NCBI GenBank assembly: GCA_963765545.1
Contig: CAVXWW010000004.1
Location: forward strand, 1,240,001-1,304,000
Source of the DNA: JARRPM01 sp963765545
GTDB taxonomy: Bacteria; Pseudomonadota; Gammaproteobacteria; Pseudomonadales; Halieaceae
Length of the DNA: 64,000 nucleotides
Direction of reading: 5' to 3'
Of the stretch, positions 44,338 through 54,812 are shown piece by piece. Each line of letters begins with the position of its first letter. The first letter of the stretch is position 1. Below the pieces are notes generated by a model, which worked only from the letters and a program-made list of their open reading frames with translations, did not search any database and had not been told where the DNA came from. Position numbers and translations under genes: made by a program.

Positions 44338-44895
44338 TTACCAACTGGACACGAAATCGGCAGTATCCAGCGAGCGCAGGGTTTTTCCGGCCCCGTCCCG
44401 GGTACCCAGGTAAATGAAGCCGATGATCTCCTCGTGGGCTTCCAGCCCCAGCGCCGCCATCACATTCCGGTCAAACGCCGCATCCCCGGTGCGCCAGATG
44501 CCGGCATAACCACAGGCCTCGGCGGCGAGTAGCATTGACTGTGCCGCACAACCGGCGGAGAGGCGCTGTTCAATGGCCGGCACCTTGGGGTGCTGTTTCA
44601 GGGTCGCCACAACCACGACCACCATGGGTGCCCGCAGCGCTGCGTCTCGCGCCTTTTGCCTGGCCGTGGTATCGGCCAGCGGGTTGCGCTTTAGCAAACA
44701 CTGTTCCAGCACCTGGCCAAAATCACTGCGCCGCTCTCCGGCTATCATGATGAAACGCCATGGCCGCAGCCAGGCGTGATCGGGGGCCCGCATTGCAGCG
44801 CGGAAAATATCGTCCATCTCCTGCTCGGAGGGAGCCGGTGCCACCAGCCTGGGGCTGGAGTTGCGGCTCTGGAGAAATTGCAGTATGTCACTCAT
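44338..44895 (-). CDS. Nitroreductase (YdjA-like)
   Basis: 185 aa, the short YdjA/putative NAD(P)H nitroreductase type. FLQSRNSSPRLVAPAPS and APDHAWLRPWRFIMI are the FMN-binding N-terminal segments, GCAAQSMLLAAEACGY a mid helix and GFIYLGT the late strand. Reduces nitro or quinone groups with FMN. It precedes the enoyl-CoA hydratase by 36 bases on the same strand. Confidence 0.85.
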   Translation of the reverse strand: MSDILQFLQSRNSSPRLVAPAPSEQEMDDIFRAAMRAPDHAWLRPWRFIMIAGERRSDFGQVLEQCLLKRNPLADTTARQKARDAALRAPMVVVVVATLKQHPKVPAIEQRLSAGCAAQSMLLAAEACGYAGIWRTGDAAFDRNVMAALGLEAHEEIIGFIYLGTRDGAGKTLRSLDTADFVSSW

Positions 44896-45017
44896 CTACA
44901 AGCACTACCGAAGTTGGTTTAGCCGAACAATTTCAGCGCTGCGTACTATCCCACAAGGCAGCTGCCCGGGCAAAAGTGATGCGTTGAACCGACCGTCAAG
45001 ACGTTCCGGATCCAGTG

Positions 45018-45866
45018 TCAGGGAAGCACCGGGCCCAGCAGGATATTCATAAAGCCCGCATCCCCCGCTACCGCATCCACATCGTCGCACCACTGCGCGA
45101 GCTCGCTGGCCCCGCAGGCCTCAAGGCGGTGCTCTATGTGATCGATAATCCACATTGGCTGTTCCAGGGTCGCCAGCAGCTCTACCAATGCGCGGCCACT
45201 ACTGCCGGCCTGCCGCAGGGAAAGCGGGGTGAGCTCAATGATAATGCGCGGCACGCCCGCCAGTTCCCGAATCAGCGGCAACAGGCCCGCCATCACGGCG
45301 TACTCAGCACCCTGTACGTCGATTTTCACCAGATCGATTCGGCCCAGCCGCTCGCGCAGGAAGTCGCTGCCATTGTACAGTTGCACAGGCAGGCTGCGGC
45401 GACCGGCGCCGCTGGCGAACACCTGGTGGTCCCCGGCATTGTCCTCGCTCAAAAACAACTGCGCCAATACGGTCTCATCCGACAGGCCCGCCTCGAAGGC
45501 AGCTACATGATCGCCACTGTGGTTGAGCTGCAGGTTCTGCTGTAGCAATCGAAAGTTGTCGGGGTCGGGTTCGAAGGCGAACACGGCGCCTGCGCTGCCC
45601 ACCCGACCCGCGGCAATCACCGGGTAATAGCCGATGTTCGCACCTACATCCACGAACACGTTACCCGGCTGCAAAGCGGCGAGAACCAATGCCGTTTCGT
45701 AAGGCTCCCAGATACCCTCATCGCGCAGGCGGCGGGACACGTGGCGGTCGGCATCGCCGTGCACATGGAGGCGCAGGCGGTGCTGCAGTCCCGGTATGTG
45801 CAGGGGCACCGGCGCCGGGCTGTTCACTTCACTCACTGCAGGGCTATTGCCCCGGGGCTTTGTCAC
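45018..45866 (-). CDS. FkbM-family methyltransferase
   Basis: 282 aa. SAM motif FVDVGANIGYYPVIAAGRVG near 77-96, acidic FEPDPDNFRLL near 105 and IDLVKIDVQGAEYAVMAGLLP near 178-198 are the FkbM signature blocks. O-methylates a sugar or other small molecule. It follows secF by 32 bases in the same direction, but a functional link to secretion is not indicated. Confidence 0.85.
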   Translation of the reverse strand: MTKPRGNSPAVSEVNSPAPVPLHIPGLQHRLRLHVHGDADRHVSRRLRDEGIWEPYETALVLAALQPGNVFVDVGANIGYYPVIAAGRVGSAGAVFAFEPDPDNFRLLQQNLQLNHSGDHVAAFEAGLSDETVLAQLFLSEDNAGDHQVFASGAGRRSLPVQLYNGSDFLRERLGRIDLVKIDVQGAEYAVMAGLLPLIRELAGVPRIIIELTPLSLRQAGSSGRALVELLATLEQPMWIIDHIEHRLEACGASELAQWCDDVDAVAGDAGFMNILLGPVLP

Positions 45867-45898
45867 CTTACTTTTGTCACCGTCCTTCTGTCACCCTA

Positions 45899-46813
45899 CT
45901 AGGGTGTTACCTCGTCCTGCTCCACCCCTTCCTTGACCGGGATCATCAGGTCTTCCTTGCTGACATTCAGCAGCAGCAGCACGTTGGACGCCACGTAAAT
46001 GGAAGAGTAGGTACCGATAGCGATACCCACAATCAGGGCTACCGCGAAACCGTTGATCATCTCGCCACCGAACACTGCCAGGCACACCAGCACCAACAAG
46101 GTCGTCAATGAGGTGAACAAGGTCCGCTCCAGGGTTTCTGTCAGCGAGATATTGACCAGCTCCACGGGCTCGGTGCGGCGCACCTTGCGGAAGTTCTCGC
46201 GTATTCGGTCGAACACCACAATGGTGTCATTGAGGGAGTAACCGATTACTGCCAGCAGGGCTGCCAGTACCGTCAGGTCAAACTCCATGCGGGTGAAAGA
46301 GAAAAACCCCAGGGTGATAATCACATCGTGAACCAGTGCGACCACGGCGCCCACCGCGAACTTGAGCTGGAAGCGAAAAGCGATATACAGCATGACAAGC
46401 CCCAGGGCCAGCAGCATGGCCAGCCCGCCCTGCTCGCGCAGCTCATCGCCCACCTGGGGCCCGACAAACTCAATTCTCCGCAGCTCGACATCGCCCTCAA
46501 AGGTGGCCTGCAGCTTGCGCAGCAATACCGCGCCTTCCTTGTCCGAGTAACCATGGGGCAGCCGGATAAGGACCTCCCTATCGGTGCCGTAACTCACCAC
46601 CGTGGCGCCTTTATAACCCTCGCTGGACAGGGTATTTCGTATCTCGGTCAGGTCCACAGTATCACTGTAATAAACCTCGACCAGGGTGCCGCCGGTAAAA
46701 TCCAGACCCCAGTTCAATTGCTGCACCGCGAGGGAGCCAATAGAGGCGAGTACCAGCAGAATCGACAGGGCGGCCGCCAGCTTGCGCAGGCCCATAAAGT
46801 TGATCACTTTCAT
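45899..46813 (-). CDS. secF: Protein-export membrane protein SecF
   Basis: 304 aa. N-terminal helix, first periplasmic domain, then the five-helix block with SNVLLLLNVSKED at the C-terminal end, and the family motifs LDFTGGTLVEV, GPQVGDELREQGG and IGYSLNDTIVVFDRIREN. With SecD it uses the proton-motive force to complete translocation at SecYEG. Its ATG overlaps the secD stop by 4 bases. yajC is not next to the pair in this window. Confidence 0.95.
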   Translation of the reverse strand: MKVINFMGLRKLAAALSILLVLASIGSLAVQQLNWGLDFTGGTLVEVYYSDTVDLTEIRNTLSSEGYKGATVVSYGTDREVLIRLPHGYSDKEGAVLLRKLQATFEGDVELRRIEFVGPQVGDELREQGGLAMLLALGLVMLYIAFRFQLKFAVGAVVALVHDVIITLGFFSFTRMEFDLTVLAALLAVIGYSLNDTIVVFDRIRENFRKVRRTEPVELVNISLTETLERTLFTSLTTLLVLVCLAVFGGEMINGFAVALIVGIAIGTYSSIYVASNVLLLLNVSKEDLMIPVKEGVEQDEVTP

Positions 46814-48690
46814 ACCTTGATCCCTCCGATAGACAGTTTCTTCACACGGCGACCGCCGTAGATCAGATTAATGATCGCGCGGGTTCCCACGATCGCGGTG
46901 AACATCGAGGTAATGATGCCAATGGACAAAGTAACAGCGAAGCCCTTGACGGGGCCGGTACCCACTGCGTAAAGGATAACCGCCACGATAAGCGTGGTCA
47001 GGTTGGCATCCAGAATGGTGGCCACCGCTCGCTCATAGCCAGCGTGGATGGCCATTTGCGGTGCCATGCCGTTATTCACTTCCTCCCGTATTCGACCGAA
47101 GATCAGCACGTTGGCGTCAACCGCCATACCCACCGTCAATACGATACCGGCAATACCAGGCAGTGTCAGGGTGGCCCCCAACAGGGACATACAGGCCACC
47201 AGCAAGATCAGGTTCGCACTGAGCGCGACCACCGCGGTGACCCCGAACACACGATAAATCAGGATCATGAACAGAACCACCAGGGCGAGACCGTACTGTA
47301 CCGACTTCACTCCCATGCGGATATTTTCAGCCCCCAGGGACGGTCCGACTGTGCGCTCTTCGACAAATGAGACCGGCGCGGCCAGGGCACCCGCGCGCAG
47401 CATCAGGGCCAGTTCAGAGGATTCCAGTGGATTGTCCAACCCGGTTATCTGGAACTGGGCGCCCAGGGCAGACTGGATCACGGGTGCGGTCAGCAGTTTT
47501 TTCTCATCGTAGGGCACCTTGACGGCCACTTCGGTGCCGTCGGGCTGGACCTCGTAGCGGGTGCGGTATTTACGCTCGATGAACAGCACCCCCATGCGGC
47601 GCTTGATATTGTTGCGGGTTGCCCGGGACATCAGGCTGCCGCCTTCACTGTCCAGGCTTATCTGCACATTGGGCTGGCCATTCTGGTCAAAGCTGGCCTG
47701 GGCGTTGGACACACGCTCACCTGTAATGATGACATCCCGTTCCAGCCACTCACTGGCACCGGCCCTGTCCGGGCTGCGGTAATCGAAGCGCTGCTTGTCC
47801 GAGGGAGCCGCGTCCATATTGGCCACCAGGCGGAATTCCAGGTTCGCTACCTTGCCCAGGATACGCTTGGCTTCAGCGGTATCCTGGATGCCGGGCAGTT
47901 CCACGACGATGCGGTTCTGGCCCTGGCGTTGAACCAGTGGCTCCGACACACCCAGTTCATTGACCCGGTTGCGCAGGGTTGTCAGGTTCTGGGCAACGGA
48001 ATATTCGGCGATCTCCTTGCGCACCTGCTCCGGCAGCGTGGCCAGCAGATTCCAGCTCTCGCCCTCCTCTACCCGGTCCAGGGCCAGTTGCGGCTCGGCC
48101 TCTGATATGGCGTCGCGGGCCTGCTCGCGCAGGGCCTCGGTCTTGAATTTCGCCTCTACCTGGCCCGCATCATTGAGCGCCACGAAGCCCCGTATACGCT
48201 CCTCTCGCAGGGTTCGCTTGACCGAATTGGTGTAGTACTCCATGCGCCGGTCGATCGCGGCTTTCACATCGACCTCCAGCATGAAGTGCACACCGCCGCT
48301 CAGGTCCAGGCCCAGTTTCATCGGCGTGGCGCCGTAATCACTGAGCCAGTCGGGTGTGGTGGGCGCCAGGTTGAGGGCGACAATAAAGCCGTCCCCCAGC
48401 GCGCGGGATACCCTGGCCTGGGCGGGCAACTGCTGCTCCTTGTCGCGCAGGCGGATCAGGGCATTGCGGCCGCTCTCGTCAACGACCGCGTCAAAGTGCT
48501 CGACACCCGACTCATCCAGCGCCGCCAGGGCTCGCCCCAGAATCTCGTCATCGATAAGCTGGGCACTGCTCTCACCGGTGACCTGCAGGGCCGGGTCCGG
48601 CGCATAGAGGTTGGGTGCGGCATAAAACAGCCCGAACAACACAACGAACAAAACGAGCAGGTATTTCCACAAAGGGTACTTATTCAGCAT
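46810..48690 (-). CDS. secD: Protein-export membrane protein SecD
   Basis: 626 aa. First transmembrane helix (KYLLVLFVVLFGLFYAAPNLY), LGLDLSGGVHFMLEVD, a large periplasmic P1 domain, and the carboxy-terminal RND block with GIVLTVGMAVDANVLIFGRIREE. Forms the SecDF complex. Unlike the common tgt-yajC-secD-secF order, the gene follows purL on the same strand with a 119-base gap. Confidence 0.95.
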   Translation of the reverse strand: MLNKYPLWKYLLVLFVVLFGLFYAAPNLYAPDPALQVTGESSAQLIDDEILGRALAALDESGVEHFDAVVDESGRNALIRLRDKEQQLPAQARVSRALGDGFIVALNLAPTTPDWLSDYGATPMKLGLDLSGGVHFMLEVDVKAAIDRRMEYYTNSVKRTLREERIRGFVALNDAGQVEAKFKTEALREQARDAISEAEPQLALDRVEEGESWNLLATLPEQVRKEIAEYSVAQNLTTLRNRVNELGVSEPLVQRQGQNRIVVELPGIQDTAEAKRILGKVANLEFRLVANMDAAPSDKQRFDYRSPDRAGASEWLERDVIITGERVSNAQASFDQNGQPNVQISLDSEGGSLMSRATRNNIKRRMGVLFIERKYRTRYEVQPDGTEVAVKVPYDEKKLLTAPVIQSALGAQFQITGLDNPLESSELALMLRAGALAAPVSFVEERTVGPSLGAENIRMGVKSVQYGLALVVLFMILIYRVFGVTAVVALSANLILLVACMSLLGATLTLPGIAGIVLTVGMAVDANVLIFGRIREEVNNGMAPQMAIHAGYERAVATILDANLTTLIVAVILYAVGTGPVKGFAVTLSIGIITSMFTAIVGTRAIINLIYGGRRVKKLSIGGIKV

Positions 48691-48809
48691 ATCGGTGCTC
48701 TGGCGTGGGGGAGCGGCTGCGCCCCCGTTAAAAAGTGCGTCATTATAAGGAATCGGCCCTGCGCTACAAGGCTGGTGACCTCCAGCGCAGCAACCATGTG
48801 TTCAGATAC

Positions 48810-51800
48810 CTACCCCAGCCAATGCCTGGCATTGCGGAACAGGCGCATCCAGCCCCCGTCCTCGCCCCATTGCGGCGGTGCCCAGGAGTACTGCACCGTG
48901 CGAAACACACGTTCAGGGTGTGGCATCATTATGGTCGCCCGGCCATCGAGGCTGGTCAGCCCGGTAATCCCCCCCGGCGAGCCATTGGGGTTGGCAGGAT
49001 AGCCGGTGGCCACGGCAAGATCGTTGTCGAGGAAGCGCATGGCCACGGTACCACTGGCCTCACAGGCGTCCTGTGCGGCCGTATCCGCAAACCGGGCCCT
49101 ACCCTCGCCATGGGCCACGGCGATAGGCAGATGCGAGCCCGCCATGCCGGCCAGCAGTATGGAGGGGCCGGGTTCAACCCTGGCCAGCGCCAGCCGCGCC
49201 TCGAACTGCTCCGAGCGGTTGCGCACAAAGCGTGGCCAGTGCCCGGCGCCGGGGATAAGGTCCTTCAGGGTCGACACCATCTGGCAGCCGTTGCAGACAC
49301 CCAGGGTGAAGCTGTCATCGCGTTCAAAGAACTCGCTGAAGGCCGTACGCAGACGCTCATTGAACAGGATACTCTTGGCCCAGCCCTCGCCTGCACCCAG
49401 CACATCGCCGTAGGAGAAGCCGCCACAGGCCACCAGGCCCTTGAACTGTGCCAGGTCGTGCCGGCCGCTGTGCAGGTCGCTCATATGAATATCAAAGGGT
49501 GCAAACCCCGCGCGGTGGAAGGCCGCCGCCATTTCGACATGACCGTTTACGCCCTGCTCGCGCAAAATTGCCACCGGGGGACGGACACCCGTGGCAATAA
49601 AGGGGGCGCAAATATCCTCCGAGGGATCGAATGACAGCTGGACTGACAGACCAGGGTCGCTGGAGCTTATCCGCTCATACTCTTCCCGGGCGCAGTCCGG
49701 GTGGTCACGCAAGGCCTGTATCTCGTAACTGGTCCGGGCCCACAGTTGCTGCAAGCGCTGGCGGGAATCATTCAGCAGCTTTGTCTGGCCATCGACGATA
49801 TCTATCACGTCACCTGCGACCGCCTCGCCTATGGTATGCAGGCAGCCGCCAATACCCAGCTCCTGCGCCCTTGAACGCAGTGCTGCCAGGCTGGCACGCG
49901 GCAACTGCAGCACGGCCCCTGCCTCCTCACTGAACAAGCTGGCCATGTGCTCGCCGGGAACCTGCGCCAGGTCGATAGACAGGCCGCAATGGCCGGCGAA
50001 GGCCATTTCCAGCAGGCTTACGACAAGCCCACCGTCAGAGCGATCGTGATAAGCCAGCAACTGATCGCTGTGCAGGAACTCCTGAACCAGCTCAAAAAAG
50101 GCTTTCAAATCGGCGGCACTGTCGATATCAGGCACCGTGTCACCCAACTGGCCGAAGGCCTGGGCAAGACTGGAGCCCCCCAGTCGATTGGCGCCGCGAC
50201 CCAGGTCCAGCAGCACCAGTACCGCGTCCGCATCGGGCTGCAACTGCGGCGTGAGTGACAGGCGCACGTCCACCACCGGCGCAAAGGCTGACACGATCAG
50301 TGACATGGGCGCGGTTACAGCCTTGTCTGCATCGCCCTCGCGCCAGGTCGTGCGCATGGACATGGAGTCCTTGCCGACCGGAATCGTGATACCCAGTGCG
50401 GGGCAGAATTCCATGCCCACCGCATGCACGGTGTCATATAGCGCTTCGTCTTCGGCGCCGTAGCCGGCCGCACACATCCAGTTGGCCGACAGTTTGATGT
50501 CGGTGATATCAGCGATTGCAGCGGCCGCTATGTTGGTGACGGCCTCGGCCACCGCCATGCGCCCCGACGCCGCCCCCTGTACCAGTGCCAGGGGTGTGCG
50601 CTCGCCCATGGCCATGGCCTCGCCCGCAACGGAGTCGTAGGACACGGTGGTCACCGCGCAATCCGCCACCGGCACTTGCCAGGGCCCGACCATCTGGTCC
50701 CGCGCCACCATGCCCGTAACCGTTCTATCGCCAATCGTGATCAGGAAATTCTTGCTGGCCACCGCCGGCACCTGCAGCACCCGCTCCAGGGCATCGGTCA
50801 AGGGGCTGTCAATTGCGAGCGCCTTATGGGCGATGGGATGCCGTTGGACGTGCCGCTCCATGCGCGGCGGCTTGCCGAACAGCACCGACATGGGCAGGTC
50901 CACCGGCGCGTTATCGAACTCGGCGTCGGTGAGCTTGAGATGCAGCTCGTCGGTAGCTTCACCCACCACGGCAAAGGGACAGCGTTCGCGCCGGCAAATC
51001 GCCTCGAAACGCTGGAGATTTTCCGGCTCCACCGCCATCACATAGCGTTCCTGGGATTCGTTACACCAGATCTCCAGGGGCGACATGCCCGGCTCATCAT
51101 TGGGTACCTTGCGTAATTCAAAGCGGCCGCCGCGGCCGCCGTCCTTAACCAGTTCAGGCAGGGCATTGGACAGCCCGCCGGCGCCCACGTCGTGAATAAA
51201 GGCAATCGGGTTGTCCTCGCCCAGCTGCCAGCAGCGATCGATCACCTCCTGGCAGCGTCGCTCTATCTCCGGGTTCTGGCGCTGCACGGAGGCGAAGTCC
51301 AGGTCCTCGTGACTCTGGCCGCTCGCCATCGAGGATGCTGCGCCGCCACCGAGCCCGATAAGCATGGCCGGACCACCGAGCACGATCAGGCAGGCACCGG
51401 GCTGGTAGTCACCTTTCTGCACGTGTTCCTCGCGGACATTGCCATAGCCGCCCGCAATCATGATGGGTTTGTGGTAGCCGCGTACCTCGTCGCCCGCGAC
51501 GCCCGGTGCTGTCATTTCAAAGCTGCGGAAGTAACCGCAGATGTTGGGCCGGCCGAACTCATTGTTGAAGGCGGCGCCGCCGATCGGGCCCTCCAGCATG
51601 ATATCCAGGGCTGACACAATGCGCCCCGGCTTGCCGTATTCCTGCTCCCAGGGCTGGATATACCCGGGTATCTGCAGGTTGGACACAGAAAAGCCATTGA
51701 GACCCACTTTGGGTTTGGAACCCCGACCCACCGCGCCCTCGTCGCGGATTTCACCGCCTGAACCGGTACCGGCCCCGGGAAACGGCGCTATTGCCGTGGG

Positions 51801-52706
51801 GTGATTGTGGGTCTCCACTTTCATCAGCAGGTGGATATTTTCCTGCGAAAAGTTGTACTCGCAGCTGACCGGGTCCGGGTAAAACCGGCCAGCGTGGTGC
51901 CCGGCAACCACCGCGGCATTGTCAGAATAAGCCGAGAGCACGTTTTCACCACCACAGTCGTTGGTGTTGCGGATCATGCCAAACAGCGAGTGCGGCTGCG
52001 CTTCACCGTCAATGTTCCAGCTGGCATTGAAGATCTTGTGCCGGCAGTGCTCGGAGTTGGCCTGGGCGAACATCATCAGTTCCACGTCTGTCGGATTGCG
52101 CCCCAGCGCCGTGAAACTCTCTACCAGGTAATCGATTTCATCGGCCGCCAGAGCCAGCCCGAGGTCGCGGTCGGCAGCAACGAGCGCTTCGCGCCCCCCG
52201 CCCAACAAGTCTACCCGGGCCAGGGGTGCGGGTGCCGCGTGCCTGAACATCTCCCGCGGTGGTTCCAGGCTGCCCAGCACGGTTTCGGTCATGCGATCGT
52301 GAATCAGTGCATCCACCGCTGCGAGCTGCTCCGGGGACAAGCTGGCGGGGAGCTGGAAATACCAGGCCACACCCCGCTCCAGTCGCAATACCGACTCCAG
52401 GCCGCAGTTGTGAGCAATATCAGTGGCCTTGCTGGACCAGGGAGAAATTGTGCCAGGGCGAGGCACAACCAGCCGCAATGTTGCGCTGTCAGGGTCCGCG
52501 ACACCGTCGTCGGAGAATCCGGGGCCGTATTCCAGCAGACTTTGCAGTACCTGGTGCTGCGGCTCTGACAAGTCTTCTCGCAGGTCTGCGAAATGCACGT
52601 ACTCCGTGTGAAGCAGCTGAATATCGTGGTGAATCAGGGCGAGTTTCTGCGCCAGTTTGTCCAGCCGGAAATCGGACAGAACAGGGGCGCCGCGCAAGGT
52701 CAACAT
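48810..52706 (-). CDS. purL: Phosphoribosylformylglycinamidine synthase
   Basis: 1298 aa single-chain enzyme (PurL type of gammaproteobacteria), catalysing FGAR plus glutamine and ATP to FGAM in purine synthesis. N-terminal domain, linker, two AIRS-like ATP-binding halves (NSEHCRHKIF with catalytic residues near 215, GRGSKPKVGLNGFSV), then a glutamine amidotransferase domain with the nucleophile in GVCNGCQMVS near 1150 and the catalytic His/Glu in MPHPERVFR near 1270. Divergent from mltF. Confidence 0.97.
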   Translation of the reverse strand: MLTLRGAPVLSDFRLDKLAQKLALIHHDIQLLHTEYVHFADLREDLSEPQHQVLQSLLEYGPGFSDDGVADPDSATLRLVVPRPGTISPWSSKATDIAHNCGLESVLRLERGVAWYFQLPASLSPEQLAAVDALIHDRMTETVLGSLEPPREMFRHAAPAPLARVDLLGGGREALVAADRDLGLALAADEIDYLVESFTALGRNPTDVELMMFAQANSEHCRHKIFNASWNIDGEAQPHSLFGMIRNTNDCGGENVLSAYSDNAAVVAGHHAGRFYPDPVSCEYNFSQENIHLLMKVETHNHPTAIAPFPGAGTGSGGEIRDEGAVGRGSKPKVGLNGFSVSNLQIPGYIQPWEQEYGKPGRIVSALDIMLEGPIGGAAFNNEFGRPNICGYFRSFEMTAPGVAGDEVRGYHKPIMIAGGYGNVREEHVQKGDYQPGACLIVLGGPAMLIGLGGGAASSMASGQSHEDLDFASVQRQNPEIERRCQEVIDRCWQLGEDNPIAFIHDVGAGGLSNALPELVKDGGRGGRFELRKVPNDEPGMSPLEIWCNESQERYVMAVEPENLQRFEAICRRERCPFAVVGEATDELHLKLTDAEFDNAPVDLPMSVLFGKPPRMERHVQRHPIAHKALAIDSPLTDALERVLQVPAVASKNFLITIGDRTVTGMVARDQMVGPWQVPVADCAVTTVSYDSVAGEAMAMGERTPLALVQGAASGRMAVAEAVTNIAAAAIADITDIKLSANWMCAAGYGAEDEALYDTVHAVGMEFCPALGITIPVGKDSMSMRTTWREGDADKAVTAPMSLIVSAFAPVVDVRLSLTPQLQPDADAVLVLLDLGRGANRLGGSSLAQAFGQLGDTVPDIDSAADLKAFFELVQEFLHSDQLLAYHDRSDGGLVVSLLEMAFAGHCGLSIDLAQVPGEHMASLFSEEAGAVLQLPRASLAALRSRAQELGIGGCLHTIGEAVAGDVIDIVDGQTKLLNDSRQRLQQLWARTSYEIQALRDHPDCAREEYERISSSDPGLSVQLSFDPSEDICAPFIATGVRPPVAILREQGVNGHVEMAAAFHRAGFAPFDIHMSDLHSGRHDLAQFKGLVACGGFSYGDVLGAGEGWAKSILFNERLRTAFSEFFERDDSFTLGVCNGCQMVSTLKDLIPGAGHWPRFVRNRSEQFEARLALARVEPGPSILLAGMAGSHLPIAVAHGEGRARFADTAAQDACEASGTVAMRFLDNDLAVATGYPANPNGSPGGITGLTSLDGRATIMMPHPERVFRTVQYSWAPPQWGEDGGWMRLFRNARHWLG

Positions 52707-52852
52707 GCTGGGGGAAGCTCCGGATGGAGGGAATTTTTGGAGGCGGTATTGTACTGTATTTGCGCGCCGGGAGTTAAGAGATGTGGGAAAACCACCAGAT
52801 TCCGACCGTTATCCCTGTCCGCTGCCGAGCCCCAGGGGCTAGAATAACCCGC

Positions 52853-54307
52853 ATGAACGTGCGTATCGTACCCGCAGCCCTGTCGCTGGCCCTGCTGCTG
52901 GCCCTGGCATCCCTGCTCAGCGCCTGCACTGGCGACACAGATACGCTCGCGCGCATACAGTCCGAAGGCAAGCTCAAAGTTGTTACCCGCAACAGCCCCA
53001 CCACGTATTACATTGATCGCGATGGCCCCAATGGCTTCGAGTATGCCCTGGCGCGCCTGCTGGCAAAGGACCTGGGGGTCGAGCTCAAGATGGAAACCGC
53101 GTTTACCATGGACGACCTGTTCCAGCGACTGCGCCGGCACAAGGCAGACCTGGCCGCTGCGGGACTTACCCTGACCGAACAGCGCGGAGGCAGTTTTGAG
53201 CACTCCTCCTCCTACTACAAAATCAGGCCCCAGGTGGTTTATGTGGCCGGCACGAAACGCCCGAGGACAGTTGACCAGCTGGTGGGACGCTCAATTGTTG
53301 CACTGGCCTACTCCAGCCACGTCGACGAACTGAAAAAGCTGAAGCGCGCAAGAGTGCCGGAACTGACCTGGCAGGAAGTAGCCGGCGCCGACGCAATGGA
53401 ATTGCTCGAAATGCTCGATACGGGACAGGCCGAACTCGCCCTGATCGACTCCAATGCATTTATAGTGCAACGCAGCCTTTACCCGCGACTTAAGGTGGCA
53501 TTCGACCTGATCGAGGACGAGGACCAGGACATGGTCTGGTACCTCGCGCCAGAGGCCGACAATGCAAGGCTGCTGGCCTACATCGACCAGTTTTTCCAGC
53601 GCCTGCAGGCAGATGGCACACTGGAGCGCCTGCGCGAGCAGTACTTTGGTCACAGCGCCGGTATTTCCCGCATGAACTCCCATACTTTCAATCGCAATAT
53701 GCGCAACAAGCTGCCCAGGTACCGCGACCTGATCGAGCAGGTGGCGCGGGAGTACCAGATGGAATGGCAGCTGCTGGCGGCAGTCGCCTACCAGGAATCG
53801 CACTGGAACCCGGAGGCCACCTCCCCCACCGGCGTACGCGGCCTGATGATGCTGACACTGCCCACCGCCAGGGAGACCGGCGTAACAAACCGGCTGGACC
53901 CGCTGCAAAGCCTGCGCGGAGGAGCGCGTTACCTGAAAGACCTGAAGCGGCGCCTGCCCGCCGGGATTAAGGAACCGGATCGCGGCTGGTTCGCGCTGGC
54001 CGCCTACAATATCGGGCTGGGACACCTGGAGGATGCGCGGGTGATTACCCAGCGCCAGGGAGGAGACCCGAACCGCTGGCAGGACGTGAAGGAACGACTG
54101 CCGCTACTGCAGAAAAACTCTCACTACCGCAACACCCGCTACGGCTACGCCAGAGGTGTGGAAGCCGCCAACTATGTGCAGAACATCCGCCACTACCTCA
54201 ACATTCTGGACTGGCAGGATATCTCCGACAACAAACCCCTGCCGCCCATAGCCATCGACGATTACCTTCCCAGGGTACTGCGCGGCAGCAAGCTGCCGGC
54301 GCTGTAA
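52853..54307 (+). CDS. mltF: Membrane-bound lytic murein transglycosylase F
   Basis: 484 aa from the ATG at 52853; a longer frame to 52781 lies in the purL leader. Lipobox LLSAC (about Cys24), a periplasmic solute-binding (SBP_bac_3-like) domain at about 40-265 and a C-terminal SLT domain. The catalytic Glu is in VAYQESHWNP with GVRGLMMLTLPTA and AAYNIGLGHLEDAR following. Cleaves the glycan strand to 1,6-anhydro ends. Monocistronic, divergent from purL. Confidence 0.93.
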   Translation: MNVRIVPAALSLALLLALASLLSACTGDTDTLARIQSEGKLKVVTRNSPTTYYIDRDGPNGFEYALARLLAKDLGVELKMETAFTMDDLFQRLRRHKADLAAAGLTLTEQRGGSFEHSSSYYKIRPQVVYVAGTKRPRTVDQLVGRSIVALAYSSHVDELKKLKRARVPELTWQEVAGADAMELLEMLDTGQAELALIDSNAFIVQRSLYPRLKVAFDLIEDEDQDMVWYLAPEADNARLLAYIDQFFQRLQADGTLERLREQYFGHSAGISRMNSHTFNRNMRNKLPRYRDLIEQVAREYQMEWQLLAAVAYQESHWNPEATSPTGVRGLMMLTLPTARETGVTNRLDPLQSLRGGARYLKDLKRRLPAGIKEPDRGWFALAAYNIGLGHLEDARVITQRQGGDPNRWQDVKERLPLLQKNSHYRNTRYGYARGVEAANYVQNIRHYLNILDWQDISDNKPLPPIAIDDYLPRVLRGSKLPAL

Positions 54308-54352
54308 GTCGTACCGGGTTATCAACTGCAAGATGCCCCATGATATCCAGGG

Positions 54353-54808
54353 CTAACGACGGGCCTTGAAGAATGCCTGCAGGCGCTCGCTGCTGGCCTG
54401 CGCCAATACCCCGCCCTGCCAATCAACACGGTGATTGAACCAGGGTTCGTCCAGCATATGACAGCGGCTGCAGGCCACCCCGGCCTTGGGCTCGGATGCT
54501 GCGAATACCAGCCGGGCAATACGGGCGTGCACCATCGCCCCGGCGCACATGGTGCAGGGCTCCAGGGTGACAAGGAGTGTGGCGCCGGGCAGACGGTAAT
54601 TACCCACTCGCTGAGCCGCCGCCCGCAGTGCGACAATTTCGGCGTGGGCAGTGGGATCTGCCGCTGAGATAACCTGGTTAAAGCCCTCGCCCAGCACTTC
54701 CCCGTCACGCACCACAAGGGCACCCACCGGCACTTCTTCCAACTGCGCGGCGCGGTCCGCCAGCTCCAGCGCCCGCTGCATCCAGTGTTCATGCTCGCCG
54801 GGTGTCAA
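54353..54808 (-). CDS. tadA: tRNA-specific adenosine deaminase
   Basis: 151 aa. Zinc motif HAEIVALRAA near residue 54 (His and catalytic Glu) and PCTMCAGAMVHARI near 85 (two Cys). Deaminates A34 of tRNA-Arg to inosine. It starts 4 bases after guaA in a guaB-guaA-tadA order typical of gammaproteobacteria. An overlapping frame of similar length in the same direction is its shadow. Confidence 0.93.
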   Translation of the reverse strand: MTPGEHEHWMQRALELADRAAQLEEVPVGALVVRDGEVLGEGFNQVISAADPTAHAEIVALRAAAQRVGNYRLPGATLLVTLEPCTMCAGAMVHARIARLVFAASEPKAGVACSRCHMLDEPWFNHRVDWQGGVLAQASSERLQAFFKARR

Positions 54809-54812
54809 TCAC

